Below are positions 52,501-60,180 of a stretch of DNA of 64,000 bases, in pieces. Each line of letters opens with the position of its first letter. The first letter of the stretch is position 1. The stretch covers positions 1,302,001 through 1,366,000 of the forward strand of contig JALMGJ010000014.1 in assembly GCA_023362775.1 (NCBI GenBank). The letters are read 5' to 3'. The notes under the pieces were generated by a model. It made no database searches. It saw only the letters and a program-made list of their open reading frames with translations, and was not told the DNA's origin. Position numbers and translations under genes: made by a program. The stretch is from Charina bottae. Lineage: Eukaryota > Chordata > Lepidosauria > Squamata > Charinaidae.

Positions 52501-55500
52501 CATCAGGGTATAAGCGACTTGGCAGTGAAACTGGGCCTCCCGATCCTCTTTGATGATTCGTGCTGAAAGCATGCTGCGGGCAGTGATCAGCCCACTGGAT
52601 TCCGTGATGACGGTAGCGTGGATCCCTATTTCTGGTGGAGAGAAAAAAACATTCTATGCAATGCTGGTGTCGCGCAACAGAAATAGTGTTGCTTTTCTGT
52701 TTCTCAGCAATCCAAGTCTGAGACCCCCTTAAAAACTTATTCTTGGGGACACAAGTCTCTCCTGGCCCCCAGAAGCGGATGGCATCGTTCCCACCCCCAG
52801 GACAGGGAATACGAGGATGTAGTCAGGTTTTCCTGGATAATAAAATGCCAATTTGCAGAAAAGGACCCTTCCTTTTCCTGGATGACATCCTGCCTCTGCT
52901 CCATGTCTGGGATGACCTTTGGGGAACATCAACAGTAGGACCTACCTTTATCTTTAGGGTGCAGGCGTTCCCCGTTCTTGTACCACGCAATGCTTGGAGC
53001 CGGGAAGCCGTTGCGCGCGATGCACGTTGCCACCTGAAGAACAGAAATGCTGACAAAGATCAGGCCCTGCGTCTCTTTGCGGGGGAACAGTTCAGTTATT
53101 ATGGAGTCCTTGGTGCTCTCTGAGCTTGGTTGTTTGCTTGCAGACGTTTCATGACCCGACTAGGTAACCTCATCAGTGCAGGCAACTGATGGTCAGCAAT
53201 GATGATGATGCTGATGAACGTCAGCACTGAACAGGTTACCTAGTTGGGTCATGAAACGTCTGCAAGCAAACAACCAAGCTCAGAGAGCACCAAGGACACC
53301 ACAGCTCAACCCTGAGCTACAGAGATTCTCTTCAATTGGAGTTCTGTTATTTAATATGGCTTCAGGGTTCAAATTCTGGGTTGGAGGTAGAAACGCCTTT
53401 TACAAAGCTAAAGGCGAAAACTTTGGACGAATCTACACTGGGCAACAGTCACCTAATCAGTTTGATTCTGTACAGTTTATGCAGACTGTATCAACCCCTT
53501 ATTCTGTGCAGACCTGCTGTGCTCCAAGGATTTCTAGAGATAAAATTAATACCTTTCTCTACTTGCCCCCAAATATACATTTTCTCCTGCAATGAGGTTT
53601 TTTGTTAATAGCAGCAGCAATGGGCAAATCTGAGAAATGTCACAATTTTAAGAAAGCAAGTTTCTAGTCCTCATGTTTGGAAAGAAAAATGTTGACATCT
53701 AACAGCTCAGGGAAAAATAGACTTGGATTAACTAACTGCTTTGTCCCCACTCTTTTCCTTTCCATCTCTCACTTCCTTCTAGAATATCATTAGAAACCAT
53801 AAATGCACTTTTAAGTCACAATGGGATTTGATTCAGGACAGCTTAAGCTGAACAAGCAAGGAATCCAAGCTCACACAGAGCCAATCCTTTCACATCAGTA
53901 TCTCACCCCATCTAAGCCTGTATAAAATGAAGTCACACAATGACTGAATTTATGCCCCAAATTTACCCTGATCTATGAACTAAAGCAAAAAAGTGAGAAT
54001 ACAGGAAAATGGCACGCTTTATACTGTAGCCATCAGAGGTGAGAAGCAAGAAAGAGAATGTCAGAAAATGCCAACCCTGAAAGGCCCTAACGGCTTTGCC
54101 CAGTGCCCACACGGTTTTGGAAATGTTCCTATATTTTCAAAAAAAGTTACCTTCTGGGCATAGAGCGAGGGCGGGGGTGGAATCTCAGAAAGGCAAGTTG
54201 GCAATGTAGCAATGACATTAAAAAAAAAGAGTGGGCCTCTGCGTGGTTGCCATCTTGACTCTTACGACCTCCCCCTGCTCCTGGGCCACACAGTCCAGAA
54301 ATGGCACCACTGGCATGCTTAAAACAGAAGCCGGGGGCAGGAATGCTGTGGCCAGACCGAGGCCCAAGTCTCGGGGTGAAGCACCGCTGCAGAGCTCCTA
54401 AGCGTCAGCTCCAGGCAGCGCAGAGCGACCCCTACCTCTTGAACCTTGGGGTCGGAGGTCTTCAATCCGCCCTCCACCTGCTGAACCTCAGGCGCTTCTG
54501 GGGCTCCTGGAATGGGAAAGGGTCAAGGCAGCGGTCAGGCTGCGCGGCAGAAGGAAGACGCCTCCCATCGCTTGGACCTGGCTTGCAAATCCCCCAAACC
54601 CGAGAGGCGGGCTAGGCGGGGCGGGACTACTCACTCGAGACCTGCAGCTCGGTCCGGTTCTCGCTCACGCCGAGGCTGCCGAGCCCCACCTGGCAGATGT
54701 ACGTCTTTGCATCTTGCGGAGTGACCCTCCGGATGACGAGGGAAAAATTCTTGGCAATGTTCAGACGGTCCCTGTACTGCTCCTCTTCCCAGTATTCCTT
54801 GTCTTGGAGCATGTAGATGATCTTCTTCCGTGAGCCTTTTTCCCTCTGAAATGTGCAAGGAAGGGAGGAAGCGGGGGGGGGGGGGGGGGGGGAAGGTCAG
54901 GGAGGAAGAGAGATAGCTCGCAGAGCGTCCGCAGAGGATGGGCAAAAGAGTCAAGCTAGTAACCACAATGGCGCAATTGACGCTCTGGCTGGTTTTTACA
55001 GGCATCAACTGTCGTGGCTGCCGTCTGGATGCTTTGGCCCCCCACCCTGCAGACACCCCTGGAGGTGAGCCGTTTTAGGATCGGGCTTAGTTAGCACTAG
55101 ATGGGGAGATTGCCAGAAATCTCAGGCCACAAGTGAGATTGGGACATCAAAAAAATACAGGTGGTCCTCACTTAACAACCATTCGTTTAGTGATGGTTTG
55201 GATTTACAACGGTGCTGGGAAAACTGACTTACGACCTGTCCTCACACTTACGACAGTTGCATGACCCCCATGGTCATGTGATCACAATTTGGGCACTTGG
55301 CAACCGGTTCACATTTATGACCATTGCAACATATTGTGGTCATGTGATCACCATTTTCAACCTTCCCAGCCAACTTCTGGCAAGCAAAATCAATGGGGAA
55401 CTGCGTGATTCACTTAACAAACACGTGGTTCATTTAATGCCTGCAGTGTTTCGCTTAACGCCCACTGCAAAAAAGGTCATAAAATCAGGTCGGATTCGCT

Positions 55501-56597
55501 TAATGACCGCTTCGCTTAGCAACCAAAATTCCGGTCCCAATTGTGGTTGGTAAGCGAGGACTACCAGTATCCCAGGAGAAGAAATGGCCCATCATTTCTG
55601 TATTGTTGCCCAACTCCCCCCAATAGATATGTCCATGAAATCTCCAACCGCCCAGAGTCCCCCTTTTGGGGGAGATGGGCAGTGACAGAAATATGAAAAA
55701 TAAATAAATAAATAAATTAGTTGCCCTCAGTTTCAACAAGTCGCTAATCCTAAAACTATTATAACCCAGAGCAATGTATTAAAAAAACCCAAAATGTTCG
55801 TGCTGACCCTTTTCAGAAGGCAGCCACGTTCCAACAAATCGAACTGAGTGTTACTGAAACTTAAAAGTAGGACCAAGCCTTTTCCTCCTGAAGTTGTGTT
55901 AAAATAAATTGCCATATGGTGGCAGTGTTGAACTTCCTGATACAGGGGAAGAAACATGCTTAGTCCTGTTAATCAACCTATTTTTAAAAATTATCAATCC
56001 TAGCTATTTCTAATTTTTTAAAAATGGCAACGATTTAGAAGAGGTAAGAAGTCACCACTTTTTATTCCACCGCTGGCCACTTCTATAATAATAATAATTA
56101 GTAGTAGTAGTATTTATTAAACTTGTACGCTGCCTGACTCTCAGTGACTCTGGGCAGCTCACAACAATCAAAGAAATTACGATAAAATCAATAAAGCATA
56201 AAAGATCAAGATAAAAGATGGCAAACTGCGAAACCACCCAGAACTCTTATTTCTGGAAACATCAGCTGTGGTATTTCAAAGGAGACAAAGGAGAAAAAAA
56301 GGCTTCATGGTAACCAAAACTAAACCTTCAAGAACAGGAGGCAGAGATAAGACAGCAAAGCTGCCCAGGAGCTCTGCGTTACTCAGAAGCTCCCATACAT
56401 TTTCACACTTGGTGGAACCCCACGAAGCCAAAATCTCATCCCCCGAAAAACTCATCTTTGACTTACAGAGAACCAGTTGATGTAAGCATAGCTGCCGTTT
56501 TCTGGGAGAGAGAACTGGCAGTTAATTACAACTGTTTCCCCAGCTTCTGCTTCTACCACATCTGGCATAGAAACTTCCACATTTGCTTCTGCTTCTC
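40510..56597 (-). CDS. MCAM: MCAM (CD146) cell adhesion molecule, exons 2-16; exon 1 not in view
   Basis: Whole-gene entry. MCAM is a single-pass Ig-superfamily adhesion and co-receptor protein of endothelium and smooth muscle. Minus-strand join, 5' to 3': 56597-56467, 54845-54635, 54506-54436, 53033-52946, 52631-52452, 51693-51566, 50248-50110, 49942-49827, 49552-49411, 49306-49182, 48263-48131, 43280-43248, 42759-42618, 41769-41652, 40539-40510. All introns are GT-AG and phases agree throughout; 594 complete codons plus stop are in the window. Five Ig domains each keep their cysteine pair. Then come a short stalk, a transmembrane helix (GVIIVAVIVCLMVIATLGAV), a KKGK juxtamembrane basic motif, an acidic/dileucine tail (SDKLPEEAGLLQG) and a final YIDLRN. 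Human is 646 residues with five Ig domains and the same tail ending YIDLRH. The signal-peptide exon is missing from the window. Tail-to-tail placement with CBL matches human synteny. Confidence 0.95.
41188..41321. mobile_element. Palindromic hAT-like MITE, copy 2
   Basis: TTTCTCAACCTTAGCAAC...GTTGCCAAGGTTGAGAAAC, with a centre of CCAGCCAGCAAGGCTGGCTGG. Same family as 1962-2095. Flanking 8-mers match poorly, so the target duplication has decayed. Confidence 0.75.
41652..41769 (-). CDS. MCAM: MCAM exon 15 (cytoplasmic tail of long isoform)
   Basis: Acceptor CCTCCTCAG|CACGAGG, donor GACCAG|GTAGGC, 118 nt. Encodes TRPEAHKEEIVVEAKSDKL then PEEAGLLQGANGEKRSPGDQ, close to the human tail. Its length is not a multiple of three, so skipping it changes the frame of exon 16 (see findings). 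Confidence 0.95.
41967..42423. mobile_element. LTR-like foldback element with 5-bp duplication
   Basis: 457 bp starting TGTAATGGTCTGTGG and ending CCACAGACCATTACA, flanked by GATTA on both sides (41962-41966, 42424-42428). Two arms of roughly 185-200 bp are inverted copies of each other. An AATAAAG signal occurs at about 42172 in the plus-reading arm, as in an LTR. No coding region. It could be two LTR copies in inverted orientation, or a long-TIR DNA element. Confidence 0.6.
42618..42759 (-). CDS. MCAM: MCAM exon 14 (transmembrane helix)
   Basis: Acceptor CCTCCCAG|AGCCCGT, donor GAAAT|GTAAGC, 142 nt. Encodes EPVPPESKG, the hydrophobic helix VIIVAVIVCLMVIATLGAVL, and YFLHKKGKLACGRSGKQE. The juxtamembrane KKGK is the ERM-binding basic patch of MCAM. 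Confidence 0.96.
43046..43095. mobile_element. Fragment of the hAT palindrome family
   Basis: GCAGTCTTTTTCAACCTCGGC followed directly by CCCAGAATTCCCCAGCCATC, i.e. the outer end and the inner part of one arm with the middle deleted. Confidence 0.5.
43248..43280 (-). CDS. MCAM: MCAM exon 13, 33-nt stalk microexon (predicted)
   Basis: A strong pyrimidine-rich acceptor (CTCTTATTCCTTTCAAG|GG) and strong donor (ACCG|GTAAGC) enclose 33 nt that enter and leave in phase 1, exactly fitting between exons 12 and 14. Inclusion adds PEPKSHHGGT and gives LRPEPKSHHGGTEPVPPES, proline/serine-rich like the vertebrate MCAM stalk. It also brings the total to 16 exons when the missing exon 1 is counted, as I recall for human. 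Direct splicing of exon 12 to 14 is also in frame, so the exon may be optional. Confidence 0.6.
44020..48023. mobile_element. 4-kb hAT-type element with giant GC-rich internal palindrome
   Basis: Ends CAAGGGTCGG...CCGACCCTTG form short terminal inverted repeats inside a perfect 8-bp duplication GTCTAGGC (44012-44019, 48024-48031), the hallmark of hAT insertion. Subterminal CGAGCCACATGCGGCTC-type blocks are present. The interior is strikingly GC-rich. About 44165-45555 reappears inverted at about 46375-47745, and a further partial copy fills the 0.8-kb spacer (about 45705-46375). Long open frames here (up to 329 codons) are by-products of GC content; none resembles a transposase or a known protein, so the element is non-autonomous. 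Confidence 0.85.
47833..47946 (+). repeat. 38-bp tandem repeat x3 with ATTGG boxes
   Basis: Three head-to-tail 38-bp units (47833, 47871, 47909), each beginning CCCTTCCACGCGATTGG and ending CGCC. A related single unit lies near the left end of the element (about 44103). Each carries an inverted CCAAT box and GC-box-like sequence. Confidence 0.85.
48131..48263 (-). CDS. MCAM: MCAM exon 12 (second half of Ig5)
   Basis: Acceptor TTTCTAAAG|GTACACA, donor GCTCC|GTAAGT, 133 nt. Encodes VHTSRRKYQYNSTLSILVTE then EVLKSGINCTAENELGSADQ, including the second Ig5 cysteine. Confidence 0.94.
48440..48690 (+). mobile_element. Bov-B LINE fragment, decayed
   Basis: Translates in part to KQDRKSIDAFELWCWRRLLR and GTAKKTNQGIIKEISPEFSL, the same region of the Bov-B reverse transcriptase as the 18.3 kb copy, with an in-frame TGA at 48602 and later breaks. 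Older than the 18.3 kb fragment. Antisense in the MCAM intron. Confidence 0.75.
48856..48953. mobile_element. Half of an hAT palindrome
   Basis: GCTGGCTGGGGGATTCTGGG, AATTGAAGTCCACCCATCTT and a degenerate GAAACGCTG end: the right arm of the 1962-type palindrome, with GATTAAGA expansion near the end. Confidence 0.55.
49182..49306 (-). CDS. MCAM: MCAM exon 11 (first half of Ig5)
   Basis: Acceptor CCCTGCAG|CGAAGCC, donor GGCACG|GTAATG, 125 nt. Encodes KPQKVPLKQKMTVREGEMVD then LTCSFHSVPRVNISW, with the first Ig5 cysteine and the B/C-strand tryptophan. Confidence 0.94.
49411..49552 (-). CDS. MCAM: MCAM exon 10 (second half of Ig4)
   Basis: Acceptor CGTTCTAG|AAAGGGA, donor TCGAG|GTAGGT, 142 nt. 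Encodes KGKPVADGAILNLTEVSYEK then TGNYTCVVMMPDFPDLV, with the Ig4 F-strand cysteine motif YTC. Confidence 0.94.
49827..49942 (-). CDS. MCAM: MCAM exon 9 (first half of Ig4)
   Basis: Acceptor CTCCTCTAG|ACCTCGA, donor CAGAAG|GTACGT, 116 nt. Encodes LDVPSISPAGPQEPAEGDDL then LLACYATGSGPLKFQWQK, with the B-strand Cys and C-strand Trp of Ig4. Confidence 0.94.
50110..50248 (-). CDS. MCAM: MCAM exon 8 (second half of Ig3)
   Basis: Acceptor CTGAACAG|GACAGCG, donor AAACT|GTGAGT, 139 nt. Encodes DSAYSSPDGKLSFPSVMRND then SGLYWCRALDLQTFEELVAS; the terminal T joins exon 9 to make the Tyr of LLVNY. Confidence 0.94.
50677..51195 (-). mobile_element. hAT-like element, copy 2, interrupted by another repeat
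   Basis: CAGGGTTTCTCAACCAGG...GGTTGAGAAAGGCTG with a perfect 8-bp duplication ATGTAAGG (50669-50676, 51196-51203). It is the inverted counterpart of 4705-4990, but about 220 bp longer because of an insertion at about 50835-51054. Confidence 0.82.
50835..51054 (+). repeat. CGCCCATCTC-family repeat nested in the hAT element
   Basis: (TTTA)n, ACACCGCCCATCTCGCAAGC, GACTCTGGGCAGTTTACAAT and an AT-rich tail interrupt the hAT element precisely where 4705-4990 is continuous, so this family was mobile after the hAT insertion. Confidence 0.7.
51566..51693 (-). CDS. MCAM: MCAM exon 7 (first half of Ig3)
   Basis: Acceptor CTCTTGTAG|ATGCCAC, donor GAGGAG|GTGAGT, 128 nt. Encodes ATQNLSFVLDRPNQEVKEGD then NVTLLCEGDGNPPPEYTLFK, very like the human DRVEIRCLADGNPPP segment. 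Confidence 0.95.
52037..52098 (+). repeat. Compound TA/TG/GC dinucleotide tract in MCAM intron 6
   Basis: Alternating purine-pyrimidine tract of about 60 bp (TATATA, TGTGTG, GCGCGC). Such tracts can adopt Z-DNA and are often polymorphic. Confidence 0.75.
52143..52222 (+). mobile_element. 5S rRNA-derived SINE fragment
   Basis: GGAAGCTAAGCTGGGTCAGA, CCTGGTTCATACTTGGATGG and GAGACC are the internal promoter part of 5S rRNA. Too short and diverged to be a 5S gene; no T-run terminator at the right place. Confidence 0.75.
52239..52374. mobile_element. Palindromic hAT-like MITE, copy 3
   Basis: CAGTGTTTCTCAGCCTTGGC...AAGGCTGAGAAACATTG, centre CCAGCCAGCATGCGCTGGCTGG. Same family as 1962-2095; located 78 bp from MCAM exon 6. 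Confidence 0.8.
52452..52631 (-). CDS. MCAM: MCAM exon 6 (second half of Ig2)
   Basis: Acceptor CTCCACCAG|AAATAGG, donor TTTTT|GTAAGG, 180 nt. Encodes EIGIHATVITESSGLITARS, SMLSARIIKEDREAQFHCQV and the G strand KSERFKINVF. Confidence 0.95.
52946..53033 (-). CDS. MCAM: MCAM exon 5 (first half of Ig2)
   Basis: Acceptor TTCTTCAG|GTGGCAA, donor TAAAG|GTAGGT, 88 nt. Encodes VATCIARNGFPAPSIAWYKN then GERLHPKDK, near identical in pattern to human VATCVGRNGYP. Confidence 0.95.
53102..53340. mobile_element. Penelope-like inverted insert with hammerhead-like motif
   Basis: Two inverted copies of a GGTTACCTAG...CATGAAACGTCTGCAAGC segment. The minus-strand copy has CUGAUGA at 53176-53170 and GAAAC at 53150-53146 separated by a stem-loop-sized gap. 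Possible 12-bp imperfect duplication (53090-53101, 53341-53352; 10 of 12 match). It lies in MCAM intron 4, about 70 bp from the exon 5 acceptor. Confidence 0.6.
54436..54506 (-). CDS. MCAM: MCAM exon 4 (Ig1-Ig2 linker)
   Basis: Acceptor CCATTCCAG|GAGCCCC, donor AAGAG|GTAGGG, 71 nt. Encodes APEAPEVQQVEGGLKTSDPK then VQE, matching human KAPEEPNIQV...SKEPEE in position and composition. Confidence 0.92.
54635..54845 (-). CDS. MCAM: MCAM exon 3 (second half of Ig1)
   Basis: Acceptor CATTTCAG|AGGGAAA, donor CTCGA|GTGAGT, 211 nt. Encodes REKGSRKKIIYMLQDKEYWE, the RVTPQDAKTYICQVG F-strand with the Ig1 cysteine, and ENRTELQVS. Confidence 0.95.
54873..54892 (+). repeat. 20-nt poly-G run
   Basis: Twenty consecutive G on the plus strand (poly-C in the MCAM sense strand), about 30 bp upstream of the exon 3 acceptor. 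Length is easily mis-sequenced. Confidence 0.9.
55158..55567 (+). mobile_element. Tigger/pogo-like MITE, copy 1
   Basis: 410 bp with ends CAGGTGGTCCTCACTTA...TAAGCGAGGACTACCAG, flanked by TA on both sides as expected for Tc1/mariner-superfamily insertion. Interior made of repeated ACTTAACAAC / GTCATAA / GTGATCAC blocks. No coding capacity. Confidence 0.75.
55610..55725 (-). repeat. CGCCCATCTC-family repeat, inverted fragment
   Basis: ACCGCCCAGAGTCCCCCTTT, GGGGGAGATGGGCAGTGAC and (AAATA)n, the reverse complement of the family seen at 20062. Confidence 0.55.
56085..56240 (+). repeat. Simple-repeat-headed interspersed repeat fragment
   Basis: (ATA)n/(GTA)n followed by TATTTATTAAACTTGTACGC, GTGACTCTGGGCAGCTCACA and an AATAAAGC-containing tail; a diverged relative of the CGCCCATCTC family. 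Confidence 0.45.
56467..56597 (-). CDS. MCAM: MCAM exon 2 (first half of Ig1)
   Basis: Acceptor GTCCCCCAG|GAGAAGC, donor TTCTCT|GTAAGT, 131 nt, entering with two bases of a split Gly codon. Encodes EAEANVEVSMPDVVEAEAGE then TVVINCQFSLPENGSYAYIN; mature N terminus and first Ig1 cysteine. Most upstream MCAM exon in the window. Confidence 0.94.
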
Positions 56598-56821
56598 CTG
56601 GGGGACAAAGAAGAAGAGAAAAGAAACCAGAGTTAAGGGGTTACAGCCATGTCTATCTTGCTTTCTGGGTTCCACAAGGATGCCACCAGCGCATCAACCC
56701 CCTTCGGAAGTCCAGACCAGAAAATCAGTTCCTCAGGAAGATTAGAACTACACTTTACTGAGGTTGGCTATCGTAACAGGTCTGATGGCGCTTCACCTCT
56801 TCCCCTTCTTACACCCCAGTG

Positions 56822-57165
56822 CAGGGCTTTCCAAAGTGCCGCCGCTGGCGACATACCAGTGGCAGCGGCGGCAGCGCGCACGTGCACGGTGGCGGCGCAG
56901 GGGCGTGCGGCGGAGGGGGCGTGCGGCGGCAGAGGGGGGCGGGCGTGCGGCGGACGCACGCAGCGGCGTGGGGGGACATGCGGCGGCATGAGCACGCACA
57001 GCGGTGGCGGCAGCCTCCGCTAAAACGCGGAAGTACTGATCCCACCCCGCTGCTGCTGCTGCCGCCGTGCACGCACGCGCCGCTGCTTCTGGGTGGTGTG
57101 GCGACACACCACGCTGTGTGTGGCGACACACTTTTGTGTCGCAACACACAGTTTGGAAAGCTCTG
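56822..57165 (-). mobile_element. GTGTGTCGC-rich hAT MITE, copy 6, inverted
   Basis: CAGGGCTTTCCAAAGTG...CAGTTTGGAAAGCTCTG with perfect 8-bp duplication CCCCAGTG (56814-56821, 57166-57173). Longest copy (344 bp), with an expanded GGCGGC/GCGTGCGG-rich centre. Reverse orientation relative to the CBL copies. Confidence 0.87.
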
Positions 57166-57259
57166 CCCCAGTGAATCAGGGAGGGGTCTGCCTGAGCCAC
57201 TTCCAAACATTGTTTCCCAGGACTTAAAGTACTGCATGTTTCACCCCCTTGGCCTAGGT

Positions 57260-57363
57260 CAGTGTTTCTCAACCTTGGGGACTTTAAGATGTGTGGACTT
57301 CAACTCCCAGAATTCTCCAGCCAGTCCACACATCTTAAAAGTTCCCAAGGTTGAGAAACACCG
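57260..57363. mobile_element. Palindromic hAT-like MITE, copy 4 (short)
   Basis: CAGTGTTTCTCAACCTTGGG...CCCAAGGTTGAGAAACACCG, 104 bp with most of the inner right arm deleted. Same family as 1962-2095. Confidence 0.75.
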
Positions 57364-57769
57364 ACCTGCGTGATGGCTTTTGCATACTTCCATCGAGGCC
57401 ACCTTCCTTACTCTCTACATCTGATGTCCTCTCCATGAATGCACCCCTCTAACAAAAATGTGCCCAGTCATCTCTGGGAGAAAGAGTTTGGAAGCCAGGG
57501 ACCCCTCCCCCCCAAAACAGAGCAATCACAATAGGAAGTCGAAACTCTGCAAATGCCCACAGAATGTTTCTCAATTTCTTCAGGATGAATTAAAGCCAAA
57601 TTGAAGGTGCATCTCTCACCAAAATGGCACACCATGTAATCCCTGTCCTCAACCTGGGGGCCTTCCAATGCACCAGACTAACCCCCAACATTCTCAACTG
57701 CAGGGCTCCAGCCTGAAGGAAGGCCGGAGGGTTCGGCCCCCACCCCCGCTGCATGCAAAGGACAGTGTT

Positions 57770-58169
57770 CAGGTAGTCCTCGCTTAACGACCACATTTGG
57801 GACTGGAATTTTGGTTGCTAAGCAAAGCGGTCATTAAGCAAATCCAACCTGATTTTATTACCTTTTTTGTGGCGGGCGTTAAGCGAATCACTGCGGGCAT
57901 TAAGCGAACCACGTGGTCGCTATGCGAATCACGCGGTTCCCCATTGATTTTGCTTGCCAGAAGCCGGCCAAGAAGGTCAAAAATGGTGATCACGGGACCA
58001 CAGGACCCTGCGATGGTCATAAATGTGAACCGGTTGCCAAGCGCCCGAATTGTGATCCCGTGGACGCAACAGTCATAAGTGTGAGGACAGATTGCAAGTC
58101 GGTTTTTTTCAGTACCGTCGTAAGTCCAAACCGTCTTTAAATGAATGGTTGTTAAGCGAGGACTACCTG
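57770..58169 (-). mobile_element. Tigger/pogo-like MITE, copy 2, inverted
   Basis: CAGGTAGTCCTCGCTTAACG...TTAAGCGAGGACTACCTG, the reverse complement of 55158-55567 over its length. Right flank TA, left flank TT (probably mutated). Confidence 0.75.
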
Positions 58170-59245
58170 TAACGCCAAAGCTTCTTCTGAAGCCAACCAG
58201 CAGATCCCACCAAAGTATCACCCAGCCTGTTTTTTCCATACACCCCTTGGGCAAAATCTTCTTGGTTGGTCCTGAGTCTGACCATCAGCCTCCCTCCAAA
58301 ATTTAACCCTCTTTGGCTGTCTTTTTTTAAGCGGGTGGCAGCTGCATTTCCTTCCAGACCAACTTCAAAACCAGCAAATGGGTAGAACAGGCCTTAGCAA
58401 GTTCCCGAAGCTGTTTGCAAGGGAGCAGGTGCAAACCTGGGGATGAAGATCCTGCACAAGACAATTCTTGTTCGAGAGAGGACTCTTCCTTTCCTTGCAG
58501 CTTCGTTTGCTTTGCCCCATCATTTCTTCTGGCCCACAATCCCTCCCCCTCCCCAGCTTGGAGAGGAGCCCAAATATTTGCTGAACATCTGTTGGGTTTT
58601 GAGGCATCCACCAAGTTGGCATGATTTCTGCATTTAGCAGGTGCAAAAGCATTCTTCCTTTTGCATCACGAATGGAAATCCCAAACTACTTCTGATGATT
58701 TCCTTTACCCAGGCTCCCACGTTGCAAGAATCCAGCTTCTCTAAACGAGGGAGCCAAGCAGGGAGGGAGGCAGAAGGACCCAGGGGGTTAACGATCTTCC
58801 CACATCATGAGGTCCCCAACCTCCAGGAAGCCACAGCTCTCACTCTGAGCTCCACTGGACATCCAAACCTTCTAAATATGGAAGTTTTATTTAGCCAGAC
58901 TAAGTAACAGCTATTGATAGAGCTCACCCAGTGGAATGAATCACTGGGGGTTCACCGTCAGGCTTGAGGTAAGGGTGAGGGGCAGGTACTAACCCTTCAA
59001 TACTCCGATGACGACAAACTTCTGCAGCAAGGAGAAAATTGGGAATCCCATCTACCACGTCTCCCCCCAGAAAAGCACCAGCAGCCACAAAGGACTGGCA
59101 AGCCCATAATGAGATTCCCATTAATGAGGACCAAGCTATGAATTAGGCACAGGTTGGGAATTCTCTGGGTTGCAGTATTAGCATGACCAGCCGGCCATGT
59201 TGGGCCACCCAACTAGGCGGCTTGGAGCACCTTGATCACTGCAGG

Positions 59246-59470
59246 ACCTCACTGGCCTTGGCTGATCTCGAGAAAGCCAAGTGAGGCCAGACCCGGTTAG
59301 TCTTTGACGGGAAGCTGCCAGGAAATCTCACAGGCGTTGGTCGCACTGGGAGCTGGGATGAAGCCTCAGAAGGCAGTGGCAAACCACTTCCATGTTGTTG
59401 CCAGGAAAATTACACGGATGTGTCCACAAGGTCACCAGGAATCAAGGTGAACTCGAGGCGGCTTATTGTA
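59246..59470 (+). mobile_element. 5S rRNA-derived SINE, longer copy
   Basis: GGCCTTGGCTGATCTCGAGA, AAGCCAAGTGAGGCCAGACC and CCCGGTTAGTCTTTGACGGG resemble 5S rRNA. They are followed by a SINE body AAGGCAGTGGCAAACCACTT and a tail GGTCACCAGGAATCAAGGTG. Diverged, not a functional 5S gene. Confidence 0.65.
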
Positions 59471-59597
59471 GGTGCCAATAAACATGGCAACCACTGAACT
59501 TGAGCAAAGCAGAGCAGCCCAAGAAAAACAAAGGGTTCCTCCTTCAAAACTCAGTGTTTTGAGCCCTAGGCTGGAGGAATGGGGTAAATCCACTCTG

Positions 59598-59681
59598 TGT
59601 ATTGTCGAAGGCTTTCACGGCCGGAGTTCAATGGCTGTTGTGGGTCTTCCGGGCCACACAGCCCGGAAGACCCACAACAGC
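59598..59681. mobile_element. Short foldback insert with 13-bp duplication
   Basis: 84 bp flanked by TAAATCCACTCTG on both sides (59585-59597, 59682-59694). The right half is a near-perfect hairpin of GCTGTTGTGGGTCTTCCGGG and its complement. GTCGAAGGCTTTCACGGCCG at the left is a frequent squamate repeat motif that I associate with Penelope-like elements. Confidence 0.65.
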
Positions 59682-59997
59682 TAAATCCACTCTGCTCCAC
59701 TGCTTTTCTCTCTGGATAATCCCTTCACCAGGCAACAGATCCAAAACGAACCACACATTTGACCACTGGAACTCCTGCCTAACAGGAGACCAGATTCCTG
59801 CATCTTAAAACTTGGACATAGTTTGAATAGTTCCTCACCAGGAAAAACACGCTGAAAGGTGTCCTCCTCCCAGATGGACACTTCTGAGAAGACTTCTACT
59901 GCTTGCTTCTTGAATGTGTGCAAGTGTTCCACGATTGTACTGGATTGTTGCAGGAAACCAACTTTGCCTTTGCTGTTTTTTAAGCCTCAATTAGCAC

Positions 59998-60180
59998 TTA
60001 GAAATAAACATCTCAAAATAACCATGACCTAGCCCCAGGTGCAAGGTCACACAGCCACCCTAGAAACATATTTAAGGATTCCCTTACAAACTTTGCTCAG
60101 ACTGAAGAAGCTCCTTGGATAAGGAGCAAAACGTTTCCACTGAGAAAATAGAAATCCAGTTGACATGATTCAAGCTACAG
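59998..60180 (+). mobile_element. Penelope-like insert with hammerhead-like core, single orientation
   Basis: 183 bp between 11-bp duplications TCAATTAGCAC (59987-59997, 60181-60191). Contains CTGAAGA at 60102-60108, a perfect 7-bp stem GCTCCTT/AAGGAGC with loop GGAT, then AAAAC where GAAAC is expected. Confidence 0.65.
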
